Shown: positions 29,325 through 38,050 of the stretch, one piece after another
Layout: each line of letters begins with the position of its first letter
Numbering within the stretch: position 1 is the first letter of the stretch
DNA from: Blastococcus sp. TF02A-26
GTDB lineage: Bacteria > Actinomycetota > Actinomycetes > Mycobacteriales > Geodermatophilaceae
DNA: 64,000 bases
Direction of reading: 5' to 3'
NCBI RefSeq assembly: GCF_003319125.1
Contig: NZ_QOHG01000020.1
Coordinates: 1-64,000, forward strand
Program-made: the position numbers and the translations under genes
The notes under the pieces: model-generated
Seen by the model: only the letters and a program-made list of their open reading frames with translations
Databases searched by the model: none
Told to the model about the DNA's origin: nothing

Positions 29325-32300
29325 TCAGGCGGGTTCGGGCTCCCGCAGGCGCTGGCTGATCACGCCGGTGATGCCGTCGCCGCGCATGCTCACGCCGTAG
29401 AGGGCGTCGGCGATCTCCATCGTCCGCTTCTGGTGGGTGATGACGATCAGCTGCGAGGTCGCCCGCAACTGCTCGACGAGGGTCAGCAGCCGGCCCAGGT
29501 TGACGTCGTCCAGCGCGGCCTCGACCTCGTCGAGCACGTAGAACGGCGAGGGGCGGGCGCGGAAGATCGCCACGAGCAGCGCCACGGCCGTCAGCGACCG
29601 CTCGCCACCGGAGAGCAGCGACAGCCGCTTGACCTTCTTGCCCGGTGGCCGCGCCTCGATCTCGATGCCGGTGGTCAGCATGTCCTCGGGCTCGGTCAGC
29701 GTGAGCCGCCCCTGCCCGCCGGGGAAGAGGACGGCGAAGACCTGCTCGAACTCCCGCTGCACGTCGGCGAACGCGGCGGCGAAGACGTCGTGGATGCGGT
29801 CGTCGACCTCGCGGACGACGGTGAGCAGGTCGCGACGTGTGGCCTTGAGGTCCTCGAGCTGGGTGGCGAGGAAGGTGTGCCGCTCCTCCAGCGCCGCGAA
29901 CTCCTCCAGCGCGAGCGGGTTGACCTTGCCCAGCGTCGCGAGGTCGCGCTCGGCGCGGGCCGCCCGCCGCTCCTGCGCCGCCCGGTCGTAGGGCACCGGC
30001 TCGGGCTCGGGTTCCCCCGCCGCCTGCGCCGTGGCGACCTCGGCCGGGGACGGCGGCACCGGCGCGGCGGGCCCGTACTCGCCGACCAGCGTCGGGAGGT
30101 CGACGCCGAACTCCTCGGCCGCCCGGCCCTCAAGCGACTCGATCCGGTAGCGCTGCTCGGCGCGGGCGACCTCGTCGCGGTGCACCTCGTCGGTGAGGCG
30201 CTCGAGCTCCGCGGTCGCCGCCCGCACCCGGCTGCGGACCTCCAGCAGCTCGGCTTCGGCGGCGCTGCGCCGACGGGCCAGCTCGTCGCGCTCGGTGGCC
30301 GCGCGGGAGAGCGAGCCGGCCAGCGCGGTGAGCGCCGCCTCGGCGTCGGCGCGGACCCGCCCGGCGACGACGGCGCCCCGCTCCCGGGCGGCGCGGGCGG
30401 CCGCGGCCCGCTCACGGGCGGCGCGCTCCTGCCGGGCCTGCCGGCGCAGCGAGTCGGCCCGGCCGGTCAGCGCCCGGGCCCGCTCCTCCGCGGTGCGCAC
30501 GGCCAGCCGGACCTCCGTCTCTGCCTGTCCCGCCGCGGCGACCTCCAGGCGCAGCCGGTCGCGGTCGGCCGACGAGGGCTCGTCCTCCAACGGCACCGCC
30601 TCGGCGGAGGCGAGCCGCTCCTCCAGCTCGGCGAGCGTGGTCTCCGCCTGCTCCAGCGCCTGCTCGGCCCGCACCCGCGCGGCTGCCGACCGCTCGGCCT
30701 CCGCGGCGGCGGAGCGGGCGGCGGCACCGAGCTCGGCCAGCTCCGTCGCGACGGCCGAACGGCTGCGGTCGGCGGCCTGGCGGGCGGCCAGCGCCGTCTC
30801 CACGTCCGCCGAGCGCACCCGCGCGGTCTCGCGGGCGGCGGTCAGCTCGTCGGCCAGCGCGGCCGCACGGCCCGCGGCAGCCGCGAGCGCCCGTCCGGCC
30901 TCCTCCACCCGGGCCCGGACCTCGAGGCCGGTGGGGGCGTCGGCCTGGCCGCCGGTCGCCCAGTCGGCGCCGACCAGGTCGCCGTCGGCGGTCACCGCCC
31001 GCGCGCGGGGGTGGGTGGAGACGAGGGCGGTCGCGGCGGCGAGGTCGGGCACCACGGCCACCCGGTCCAGGGCGCGCCCCAGCGCGGGGGCGAGCTCGGC
31101 GGGGGCCTCGACGAGGTCCAGCGCCCAGCGGACGCCCTCGGGCAGCTCGGGCCAGCCGTCCCGCGGCAGCGGTGGGAGACCGGCGGTGACCAGGAGGGCG
31201 GCCCGGCCGCCGGCGCCGTCCTTGAGGTGGGCCAGCGCCGCGGCGGCCTCGGCCACCCCGGTGACGACGACGGCGTCGGCCATCCCGGCGAGCGCGGCTG
31301 CCAGGGCGGTCTCGGCTCCGGGCGCGACCGTGACCCGGTCGGCCAGCGGGCCGAGCACCCCGGGCAGGCCGGCGGCGAGGACCGCGGCCGCGCCGTCGGC
31401 GGGGGCCAGGCCGGAGGCGAGGGCGTCACGGCGGGCCTGCGCTCCGGCCCGATCGCGCTCGGCGGCGCGCTCGGCGGCGGTGAGCTCGGTGACCACGCGG
31501 GCGGCCTCGGCGTGCGCGGCGACGGCGTCGGAGTGCGCGGTGACCAGCGCGACGTCCTCGTCCTCCTGCTCGGTCAGCGCCGCGCGGCGCTCGGCGAGCC
31601 GGTCGGCGGCGACCTCGGCCCGCTGCGCGGCCTCGCCGGCGGCGACGGCCAGCCGGTCGATCTCGGCCTGGCCGGCGGTGACCCGGGAGCGCGCGGCGGC
31701 GACCTGCCCGGAGAGCCGGGCCAGCCCCTCGCGGCGGTCGGCCAGCGCCCGGCTGGCCGCGACCCACGCCTTCTCCGCGGCGGCCAGCGCCCGGTCGAGC
31801 TCGCCCCGGGCGGCGACGGCGGCGGCCAGTCGGCTCCGCTCGGCCTCGAGCCCCTCGGCGAGCTCGGCCTCGGTGGCCGCGATCCGGTCGGCCTCGGCCT
31901 CGAGCTGCTCGGGATCGCGGCCGCCGGTGCTCGCCACCACCGGCGTGGCGAGGTGCCGGTGCCGCTCCCCGGCCAGCGCCGCGACCGCGCGGAACCGCTC
32001 GGTCAGCGCCGACAGCCGGTACCAGGTGTCCTGCGCGCCGCCGAGCAGCGGCGCGTTGGCCGCCAGGGTCGCCTCGAGCGCGGCCTCGCGGCTGGCGACA
32101 GCGGACAGCTCGGCCTCGACGACGGCCCGGCGCTCCCGCGCGGCGGTCTCGTCGGCGACCTCCTTGTCCAGCGCCTCGCGCAGCCGCACCAGGTCGTCGG
32201 CGAGCAGTCGCAGCCGGGCGTCGCGCAGGTCGGCCTGCACCCCGGCCGCACGGCGGGCGACCTCGGCCTGCCGTCCCAGGGGCTTGAGCTGGCGGCGCAG

Positions 32301-32891
32301 CTCGGCGGTGAGGTCGCCGAGGCGGTCGAGGTTGGCCTGCATCGCGTCGAGCTTGCGCAGCGCCTTCTCCTTGCGGCGCCGGTGCTTGAGGACGCCGGCC
32401 GCCTCCTCCACGAAGGCACGGCGGTCCTCGGGGCGGCCGGAGAGGACGGCGTCGAGCTGGCCCTGCCCGACGATGACGTGCTGCTCGCGGCCGATGCCGG
32501 AGTCGCTGAGCAGTTCCTGGACGTCGAGCAACCGGACCTTGTCACCGTTGATCTCGTACTCGCTCTCGCCGGAGCGGTACATGCGGCGGGTGATCGAGAC
32601 CTCGGTGTACTCGATCGGCAGAGCGCCGTCGGTGTTGTCGATGGTCAGCGTGACCTCGGCCCGGCCCAGCGCCGGGCGGCCGGCGGTGCCGGCGAAGATG
32701 ACGTCCTCCATCTTGCCGCCGCGGAGGCTCTTCGCGCCCTGCTCCCCCAGCACCCAGGCGATGGCGTCGACGACGTTGGACTTGCCCGACCCGTTCGGGC
32801 CGACGACGGCGGTGATACCCGGCTCGAGGCGCAGGGTCGTCGGGGACGCGAAGGACTTGAAGCCCTTGAGCGTCAGGCTCGACAGGTGCAC
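29325..32891 (-). CDS. smc: Chromosome segregation protein SMC
   Basis: A 1188-aa SMC ATPase that organises and segregates the chromosome with ScpA and ScpB. The N-terminal head has Walker A VVGPNGSGKSNVVDAIAWVL. Two long coiled coils flank a hinge (about residues 500-660). The C-terminal head has the signature LSLLSGGERSLTAVALLVAI and Walker B PFYVLDEVEAALDDVN. The coils are very rich in Ala, Arg and Glu. Length is normal. Confidence 0.97.
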   Translation of the reverse strand: MHLSSLTLKGFKSFASPTTLRLEPGITAVVGPNGSGKSNVVDAIAWVLGEQGAKSLRGGKMEDVIFAGTAGRPALGRAEVTLTIDNTDGALPIEYTEVSITRRMYRSGESEYEINGDKVRLLDVQELLSDSGIGREQHVIVGQGQLDAVLSGRPEDRRAFVEEAAGVLKHRRRKEKALRKLDAMQANLDRLGDLTAELRRQLKPLGRQAEVARRAAGVQADLRDARLRLLADDLVRLREALDKEVADETAARERRAVVEAELSAVASREAALEATLAANAPLLGGAQDTWYRLSALTERFRAVAALAGERHRHLATPVVASTGGRDPEQLEAEADRIAATEAELAEGLEAERSRLAAAVAARGELDRALAAAEKAWVAASRALADRREGLARLSGQVAAARSRVTAGQAEIDRLAVAAGEAAQRAEVAADRLAERRAALTEQEDEDVALVTAHSDAVAAHAEAARVVTELTAAERAAERDRAGAQARRDALASGLAPADGAAAVLAAGLPGVLGPLADRVTVAPGAETALAAALAGMADAVVVTGVAEAAAALAHLKDGAGGRAALLVTAGLPPLPRDGWPELPEGVRWALDLVEAPAELAPALGRALDRVAVVPDLAAATALVSTHPRARAVTADGDLVGADWATGGQADAPTGLEVRARVEEAGRALAAAAGRAAALADELTAARETARVRSADVETALAARQAADRSRSAVATELAELGAAARSAAAEAERSAAARVRAEQALEQAETTLAELEERLASAEAVPLEDEPSSADRDRLRLEVAAAGQAETEVRLAVRTAEERARALTGRADSLRRQARQERAARERAAAARAARERGAVVAGRVRADAEAALTALAGSLSRAATERDELARRRSAAEAELLEVRSRVRAATAELERLTDEVHRDEVARAEQRYRIESLEGRAAEEFGVDLPTLVGEYGPAAPVPPSPAEVATAQAAGEPEPEPVPYDRAAQERRAARAERDLATLGKVNPLALEEFAALEERHTFLATQLEDLKATRRDLLTVVREVDDRIHDVFAAAFADVQREFEQVFAVLFPGGQGRLTLTEPEDMLTTGIEIEARPPGKKVKRLSLLSGGERSLTAVALLVAIFRARPSPFYVLDEVEAALDDVNLGRLLTLVEQLRATSQLIVITHQKRTMEIADALYGVSMRGDGITGVISQRLREPEPA

Positions 32892-32983
32892 GGGGACGAG
32901 AGGTTAACGGAGGGCGGCCGGACCGGACCGGGATCCGCGACGCCCGCGCCGGGTGAGGCGGGTGGGAACGGGCCGGTGCGCAC

Positions 32984-32989
32984 TAGGCT
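32984..32989 (+). promoter_or_regulatory. -10 element of the ferredoxin gene (probable leaderless start)
   Basis: TAGGCT ends 6 nt before the GTG start at 32996, so transcription probably begins on or near the start codon. No ribosome site precedes the gene. Confidence 0.5.
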
Positions 32990-32995
32990 CGCGTC

Positions 32996-33205
32996 GTGGC
33001 CGGCTACCAGGTGGACGCGGACTTCGATCTCTGCGAGTCCAACGCCGTGTGCATGGGCATCGCGCCCGAGGTCTTCGAGGTCCGCGACGACGGGTACCTC
33101 TACATCCTCCGGGAGAACCCGCCGGAGGAGCTGATGAGCCGGGTGCACGAGGCCGTGGCCGCGTGCCCGAAGCGCGCGCTGAGCGTCACGCCGCTGCCGG
33201 ACTGA
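32996..33205 (+). CDS. [3Fe-4S] ferredoxin
   Basis: A 69-aa small ferredoxin. Three Cys ligands (C13, C19, C57) in C-x5-C and ACPKRAL fit the actinobacterial 3Fe-4S type that feeds cytochromes P450. The usual CxxHGxC motif reads CESNAVC here, with Asn at the His position. GTG start without a ribosome site. No P450 or reductase lies nearby, so the redox partner is unknown. Confidence 0.88.
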   Translation: MAGYQVDADFDLCESNAVCMGIAPEVFEVRDDGYLYILRENPPEELMSRVHEAVAACPKRALSVTPLPD

Positions 33206-33225
33206 GGCCGGCCGGGACACGTCCC

Positions 33226-33429
33226 TCAGGCCAGGGCGGGCTCGGCGCTGTCGCCGGCCATGCTGAGCAGCTCGGAGGCGATGACGGCGTCACGGGCGGC
33301 GTCGCGCTCGGCGCGGAGCTCCTCGAGCTCGGCCTCGAGCCGGCGTACCCGCGCCCGCAGGGCGGCGTTCTCCTCGGCGACCCGGAGCTGGACCGGGCTG
33401 ACGACGTGACCGAACAGGGCCTTGGCCAT
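33226..33429 (-). CDS. Small coiled-coil protein
   Basis: A 67-aa protein of unknown function. The N-terminus MAKALFGHVVSPVQLRVAEE leads into one strong coiled coil (residues about 17-52: NAALRARVRRLEAELEELRA, then ERDAARDA). It resembles short actinobacterial leucine-zipper-like proteins. Candidate operators lie upstream (33498-33514, 33578-33593). An AGGAAGG site stands about 11 nt before the ATG. Confidence 0.65.
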   Translation of the reverse strand: MAKALFGHVVSPVQLRVAEENAALRARVRRLEAELEELRAERDAARDAVIASELLSMAGDSAEPALA

Positions 33430-33497
33430 GGCTGTGGTGGCCTTCCTACAGCGGGAGGTGTGCCCAGCGCCCCGGATCACGGTCGGCGCGGGCTCGG

Positions 33498-33514
33498 TGT
33501 CACCCAGGGTGACA
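33498..33514. promoter_or_regulatory. Dyad TGTCACC-CAG-GGTGACA upstream of the coiled-coil gene
   Basis: A perfect 7-bp dyad with a 3-nt centre. It lies 15 bp downstream of a TTGACC hexamer (minus strand, 33534-33529) and would overlap the -10 region, so a repressor site is plausible. A related, weaker dyad (GTCAC-N6-GTGAC) lies at 33578-33593. Confidence 0.45.
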
Positions 33515-33605
33515 GGGAAGGACACGCAGGTCAACGCCCACACTGCACACTCACCGTGTCCGACGGATGTCGTCTTCGTCACGCTGTGGTGACATCGCCG
33601 ACGGC

Positions 33606-34541
33606 TCAGGCGCGGGTCCGCCGGGTCCGCGGCTCCGCCGACTGCCGCCGGGTCCGCGGCTCTGCCGACTGCCGCCGGGTCCGCGGGCGTGGCTGGCAGG
33701 TCGGGCAGCTGTAGCTCGACCGGTTCATGAACGACTCCCGGCGGATCGCGGTGCCGCACCGCGGGCACGGCCGGTCCGCCTGCCCGTAGACGGCGAGGAA
33801 GCGGGAGAAGTAGCCGCTCTGGCCGTTGACGTCGACGTACAGGGAGTCGAACGAGGTGCCGCCCTGGGCGAGCGCCTCGTCCAGCACGTCGCGGACGCCC
33901 TGCAGCAGGGCCGACACCTGTGGTCGGGTCAGCGCGTCGGTGGGCCGGGCGCCGTGCAGCTTCGCGCGCCACAGGGACTCGTCGGCGTAGATGTTGCCGA
34001 CGCCCCCGATGAGCGTCTGGTCCAGCAGCGCGCGCTTGACCTCGGTGCGCCGCCGCCGCAGGGCCGCGCTGAAGGCGTCCTCGTCGAACGACGGGTCGAG
34101 CGGGTCGATGGCGATGTGCGCCAGCCGCGCCGGGAGGTCCTCCCCGACCGCGTCCTCGACGGCCAGGCCGCCGAACGTCCGCTGGTCGACGAAGCGGAGC
34201 TCGCGGCCGCCGTCGGTGAAGGTGAACCGGGCCCGCAGGTGCGTCTCGTCGGGCTGGCTCTTCTTCTCGACGAGCAGCTGACCGCTCATGCCGAGGTGCG
34301 CGACGAGCGCGCGGCCGGACGGCGTGCCGTCGGGCTCGGCCACGGGCAGCCACAGGTACTTGCCCCGCCGGTGCGCCGCGGTGAGGGTGCGCCCGGTCAG
34401 CGCGGCGACGAAGTGGTCGGTGCCCTCGAGGTGGCGGCGCACGGCCCGCGGGTGGCGCACCTCGACGGCGGCCACGGTCCGGCCGGCGACCCACTGCGCC
34501 AGACCGCGCCGGACCACCTCGACCTCGGGCAGCTCGGGCAC
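33606..34541 (-). CDS. mutM: Formamidopyrimidine-DNA glycosylase MutM (Fpg)
   Basis: A 311-aa base-excision glycosylase for oxidised guanine. The N-terminal catalytic [14 protein letters not shown] (Pro and Glu), the central [14 protein letters not shown], the helix-two-turn-helix region [17 protein letters not shown], and the zinc finger [10 protein letters not shown]...CPTCQ are all intact. About 26 extra residues follow the finger, made of repeats of PRTRRQSAE. These derive from 27-bp tandem DNA repeats near 33610-33690. The start codon is followed by the essential Pro2. Confidence 0.95.
   Translation of the reverse strand: MPELPEVEVVRRGLAQWVAGRTVAAVEVRHPRAVRRHLEGTDHFVAALTGRTLTAAHRRGKYLWLPVAEPDGTPSGRALVAHLGMSGQLLVEKKSQPDETHLRARFTFTDGGRELRFVDQRTFGGLAVEDAVGEDLPARLAHIAIDPLDPSFDEDAFSAALRRRRTEVKRALLDQTLIGGVGNIYADESLWRAKLHGARPTDALTRPQVSALLQGVRDVLDEALAQGGTSFDSLYVDVNGQSGYFSRFLAVYGQADRPCPRCGTAIRRESFMNRSSYSCPTCQPRPRTRRQSAEPRTRRQSAEPRTRRTRA
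33610..33690. repeat. 27-bp tandem repeats in the 3' end of mutM
   Basis: About three copies of a 27-bp unit (CCGGGTCCGCGGCTCCGCCG and neighbours) encode the repeated RTRRQSAEP tail of MutM. Copies differ at one or a few bases (for example gctccgcc and gctctgcc). The repeat keeps the reading frame. Confidence 0.8.
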
Positions 34542-34546
34542 CGGCG

Positions 34547-35335
34547 TCAGTCCCCGGTCGGGCCGGCCGGGGCGTCGGCCGAGAGCGCCCGCCAGGCGGC
34601 CTCCGCGGCCTCCTGCTCGGCGGCCTTCTTCGTGCGGCCCCCGCCACGGCCGTACTCGGTGCCCGACAGCAGCACCGCGGCGGTGAACGACTTGGCGTGG
34701 TCGGGGCCGGTGTCCTCGACCACGTAGGTGGGGGCGCCGAGGCCGCGTGCCGCGCCGAGCTCCTGCAGGCTGGTCTTCCAGTCCAGGCCCGCGCCGCGGG
34801 TGGCCGACTCGGCCAGCAGCGGGTCGAACAGGCGGTGCACGATCGCCGCGGCGACGTCCAGGCCCAGGCCGAGGTGGACGGCCCCGATCAGGGCCTCCAT
34901 GGCGTCGGCCAGGATCGAGTCCTTGTCGCGGCCGCCGGTGGCCTCCTCGCCGCGGCCGAGCAGCAGGTGCGGGCCGATGCCGCCGTCCCCGAGCCGGCGG
35001 GCGACGCCGGCCAGCGAGGTCATGTTGACCACCGACGCACGCAGCTTGGCCAGCTGGCCCTCGGGGAGGTCCGGCTGGCTGCGGTACAGCTCGTCGGTGA
35101 CGACCAGGCCGAGCACGGAGTCCCCGAGGAACTCCAGCCGCTCGTTGGTCGGCAGCCCGCCGTTCTCGTACGCGTAGGAGCGGTGGGTCAGCGCCAGCAC
35201 CAGCAGGCCGCCGGGCAGCTCGATGCCGAGGGCGTCGAGCAGCCAGGCGGCCGCGGTGTCGGCGTGGGCAGCTCCGCCCCGCGAGGTCGTCGACCCGGCG
35301 CGGGTGGCCGGGGCGGCCGCCGCGGGACTCCCCAC
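34547..35335 (-). CDS. rnc: Ribonuclease III
   Basis: A 262-aa RNase III that cuts double-stranded RNA in rRNA processing. The catalytic signature [20 protein letters not shown] and the later [12 protein letters not shown] are intact. The C-terminal dsRNA-binding domain has [14 protein letters not shown] and [18 protein letters not shown]. The GTG at 35335 ([14 protein letters not shown]) follows the rpmF stop by 11 bp. The first 20 or so residues are outside the domain. Confidence 0.94.
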   Translation of the reverse strand: MGSPAAAAPATRAGSTTSRGGAAHADTAAAWLLDALGIELPGGLLVLALTHRSYAYENGGLPTNERLEFLGDSVLGLVVTDELYRSQPDLPEGQLAKLRASVVNMTSLAGVARRLGDGGIGPHLLLGRGEEATGGRDKDSILADAMEALIGAVHLGLGLDVAAAIVHRLFDPLLAESATRGAGLDWKTSLQELGAARGLGAPTYVVEDTGPDHAKSFTAAVLLSGTEYGRGGGRTKKAAEQEAAEAAWRALSADAPAGPTGD

Positions 35336-35346
35336 CTGCGGTCCGG

Positions 35347-35526
35347 TCAGACCGAGAGGACCTGGCGGCCGTCGTGCTGGCCGCAGGTCGGGCACGCCTG
35401 GTGCGGGGGCTTCAGCTCGCCGCAGGCGCGGTTCGGGCACGGCGCGAGGGTGGGGGCGGTCGCCTTCCACTGCGAGCGGCGCGCGCGGGTGTTGCTGCGG
35501 GACATCTTCCGCTTCGGGACGGCCAC
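35347..35526 (-). CDS. rpmF: 50S ribosomal protein L32
   Basis: A 59-aa L32 too small for most gene callers to rank well. It begins [20 protein letters not shown]. The zinc site has four Cys: C30, C35, C45 and C48 ([20 protein letters not shown]), with an unusual C-x4-C first pair. A GAAGGAG site precedes the GTG, which follows the YceD stop by 1 bp. Order yceD-rpmF-rnc is conserved. Confidence 0.95.
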   Translation of the reverse strand: MAVPKRKMSRSNTRARRSQWKATAPTLAPCPNRACGELKPPHQACPTCGQHDGRQVLSV

Positions 35527-35527
35527 G

Positions 35528-36151
35528 TCAGTTCTCCTTCGGGTTGCCGCCGCCGGGGGTGCCCGGCGGAGGTGTGAGCTTGCCGGCGAGGCCGGCCCAG
35601 CGGGGGTCGACCACGTCGTGCGAGTGGTCGGCGGGGAGGTCGTCGAGGCGCTCGCCGCAGTCGACGCACAGCCCCGAGCAGTCGTCGGAGCACGTCGGGG
35701 ACAGGGGCAGGGCGAGGACGACGGCGTCGCGCACCATCGGCTCGAGGTCGATGCGCTCCCCCTCGACCAGGCGCACCTCGTCCTCGTCGCTCGTGGCCTC
35801 GGTCGTGCTGCCCTCGTAGGCGAAGAGCTCCTGCACGGGCAGGGAGAGGGTGTCCTCGATGTCGTCGAGGCAGCGGGCGCACTGGCCGACCAGCGGCGCC
35901 TCCACCGTCCCGGAGACGAGCACGCCCTCCATGACCGCCTCGAGCCGCAGGTGCAGCTCGACCGGCGCGCCCTCGGGGACGCCGATCAGCTCCACACGGA
36001 AGCCCTCCGGCGCGGGGACGGTGCGCTCCAACTCCTGCATCGACCCGGCCCGGCGGCCCAGCTCGCGCAGTTCCACGCGCCAGGGGTCGGCGGCGGGACG
36101 CCGGGCGTCCGGGGACGCGGCGCCGGAACGGGGCAGCGGTGCGGCAGGCAT
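35528..36151 (-). CDS. YceD/DUF177 family protein
   Basis: A 207-aa YceD protein; homologues affect 23S rRNA accumulation. The Cys motif is split: PLVGQCARCLDDIED and then PTCSDDCSGLCVDCGERLDD, followed by the typical DPRWAGLAGKL. It precedes rpmF by 1 bp. The first 20 residues are Pro/Ala-rich, and the ATG could be further in. Confidence 0.9.
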   Translation of the reverse strand: MPAAPLPRSGAASPDARRPAADPWRVELRELGRRAGSMQELERTVPAPEGFRVELIGVPEGAPVELHLRLEAVMEGVLVSGTVEAPLVGQCARCLDDIEDTLSLPVQELFAYEGSTTEATSDEDEVRLVEGERIDLEPMVRDAVVLALPLSPTCSDDCSGLCVDCGERLDDLPADHSHDVVDPRWAGLAGKLTPPPGTPGGGNPKEN

Positions 36152-36221
36152 GTCGGTACTCGCGGGTCGAGGAAGGGGGAGGTCCCGGCGGGGTCGTGAC
36201 CCACGTCTGGAGCAGCTGCCA

Positions 36222-36227
36222 AGACTA
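36222..36227 (-). promoter_or_regulatory. Candidate -10 element for yceD-rpmF-rnc-mutM
   Basis: TAGTCT on the minus strand, 71 bp upstream of the yceD start. It follows the TANNNT pattern. No convincing -35 was seen. The gap also holds a small hairpin near 36258-36285 (CCCTCGC and GCGAGGG arms). Confidence 0.35.
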
Positions 36228-36310
36228 CCCGATCGCGCAGCACCGCCTCGGCCCCCTCGCAGGGGCCCGCTGCGAGCGCAGCGAGGGGTGGGGGGCGAGG
36301 GGGTCCTTCT

Positions 36311-36997
36311 TCACTCGCGGAGGTTGAGCCGGGCCTGCTCGACCGAGCGCATCATGCGCTCGAGGGTGGTGCCGAAGTCGGCCAGCCGGCTGTCGACGTA
36401 CTCGTCGACCTCGGCGCGCATGCGGGCCACCTCGGTGGCGGTCTGGGCGCCGAGCTCGTCGGCGCGGGCGACGGCGCCGCGGTAGACCTCGGTCTCGGTG
36501 ACCAGCCGCTCGTGCTCGGCGGCCGCCACGGCGAGCATCTCCGCCTGCTGGGCCTGCGCGTCGGCGAGGACGGCGTCGTGGTGCGCGCGGGCCTCCTCGA
36601 CCAGGCGGGCGGCCTCGGCCTCGGCCTCGGTGAGCAGGTCCTCGGCGGCGGCCTGCGCCTGGGCCAGCAGCTCGTCGCGCTGGCGGCGGGCGACGCCGAG
36701 GATCTCCTCGCGCTGGCGGCGGGCCGAGCCGACGAGCTGCTCGCTCTCGCCGCGGGTGCGGCCGGTCAGCCGCTCGGCCTCGGCCTGCGCCTGCTCGAGG
36801 ATCTCGGTGCGCTGCTCGACGATCCGGCCGGCCTGCTGCACCTCCTCGGGGAGGTTCTCCCGCAGCTCGTCGAGCAGGTCGAGCAGGTGGTCGCGCGGCA
36901 CCATGCAGGAGCCGGACATCGGCACGCTGCGGGCGTGCTCGATGACCTGGCTCAGCTCGTCGACGACGTCGTAGAGCCGGTAGACGACCTCCGTCAT
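36311..36997 (-). CDS. sepIVA: SepIVA-like cell-division coiled-coil protein
   Basis: A 228-aa protein. The N-terminal part VVDELSQVIEHARSVPMSGS followed by CMVPRDHLLDLLDELRE matches the start of mycobacterial SepIVA (the DivIVA-like septation factor) from memory. A long coiled coil rich in Ala, Glu and Arg follows, and the end MRAEVDEYVDSRLADFGTTL with ERMMRSVEQARLNLRE also matches. The ATG overlaps the coaD stop (ATGA at 36994-36997). Position between coaD and yceD/rnc is conserved. It should act at the septum or polar membrane. Confidence 0.85.
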   Translation of the reverse strand: MTEVVYRLYDVVDELSQVIEHARSVPMSGSCMVPRDHLLDLLDELRENLPEEVQQAGRIVEQRTEILEQAQAEAERLTGRTRGESEQLVGSARRQREEILGVARRQRDELLAQAQAAAEDLLTEAEAEAARLVEEARAHHDAVLADAQAQQAEMLAVAAAEHERLVTETEVYRGAVARADELGAQTATEVARMRAEVDEYVDSRLADFGTTLERMMRSVEQARLNLRE

Positions 36998-37472
36998 GTC
37001 CCCTGCTCCCGCTGGGCCAGGAGCCGGTCGAGCACGGCCTTGGGCACGAGGCGGGAGACGTCCCCGCCGAACTTCGCGATCTGCTTGACCAGGCTCGACG
37101 AGAGGTGGCCGACCTGCGGCGCGGTCGGCACGAAGAGGGTCTCGACGTTGGCCAGCTCGCGGTTCATCTGCGCCATCTGCAGCTCGTACTCGAAGTCCCC
37201 GACCGCGCGCAGGCCCTTCACGATCACCGGGACGTCGTGCTCCCGGCAGTAGTCGACCAGCAGCCCGTGGAAGCTGTCGACGGTGACGTTGGGCAGGTCC
37301 GCGCACGCCTCGCGCAGCAGCTCCATGCGCTCGTCGACCGAGAACAGGCCGGCCTTCCCGGGGTTGACCAGCACCGCTACGACCAGCTCGTCGTAGAGGG
37401 CGGCGGCCCGGGAGATGACGTCGACGTGCCCGTTGGTGACCGGGTCGAACGAACCGGGACAGACGGCACGCC

Positions 37473-37476
<4 letters not shown>
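36994..37476 (-). CDS. coaD: Phosphopantetheine adenylyltransferase
   Basis: A 160-aa CoaD in the CoA pathway. VRRAVCPGSFDPVTNGHVDV has the HxGH-type nucleotide site (TNGH). VIVKGLRAVGDFEYELQMAQ and the downstream HLSSSLVKQIAKFGGDVSRL are typical. The GTG at 37476 overlaps the rsmD stop (GTGA) and gives normal length; a longer reading to 37548 adds residues with no counterpart. Confidence 0.95.
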
Positions 37477-38026
<550 letters not shown>

Positions 38027-38027
<1 letters not shown>

Positions 38028-38050
38028 CAGGCCTTCTCCAGGGCCGTCAT
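38027..38050 (-). other. Seven-codon micro-ORF bridging recG and rsmD
   Basis: ATG ACG GCC CTG GAG AAG GCC TGA reads MTALEKA. Its ATG overlaps the recG stop (ATGA) and its TGA shares a base with the rsmD ATG (TGATG). The 12-nt CCTGGAGAAGGC occurs both in the recG end (LEKA) and in the micro-ORF, so it seems to come from a local duplication of the recG 3' end. Any role is translational coupling, not the peptide. Confidence 0.55.

Noticed and set aside
29433-33134. 1233-residue open frame opposite smc
   Set aside because: Antisense shadow of smc; no domain is seen and codon bias follows the smc frame.
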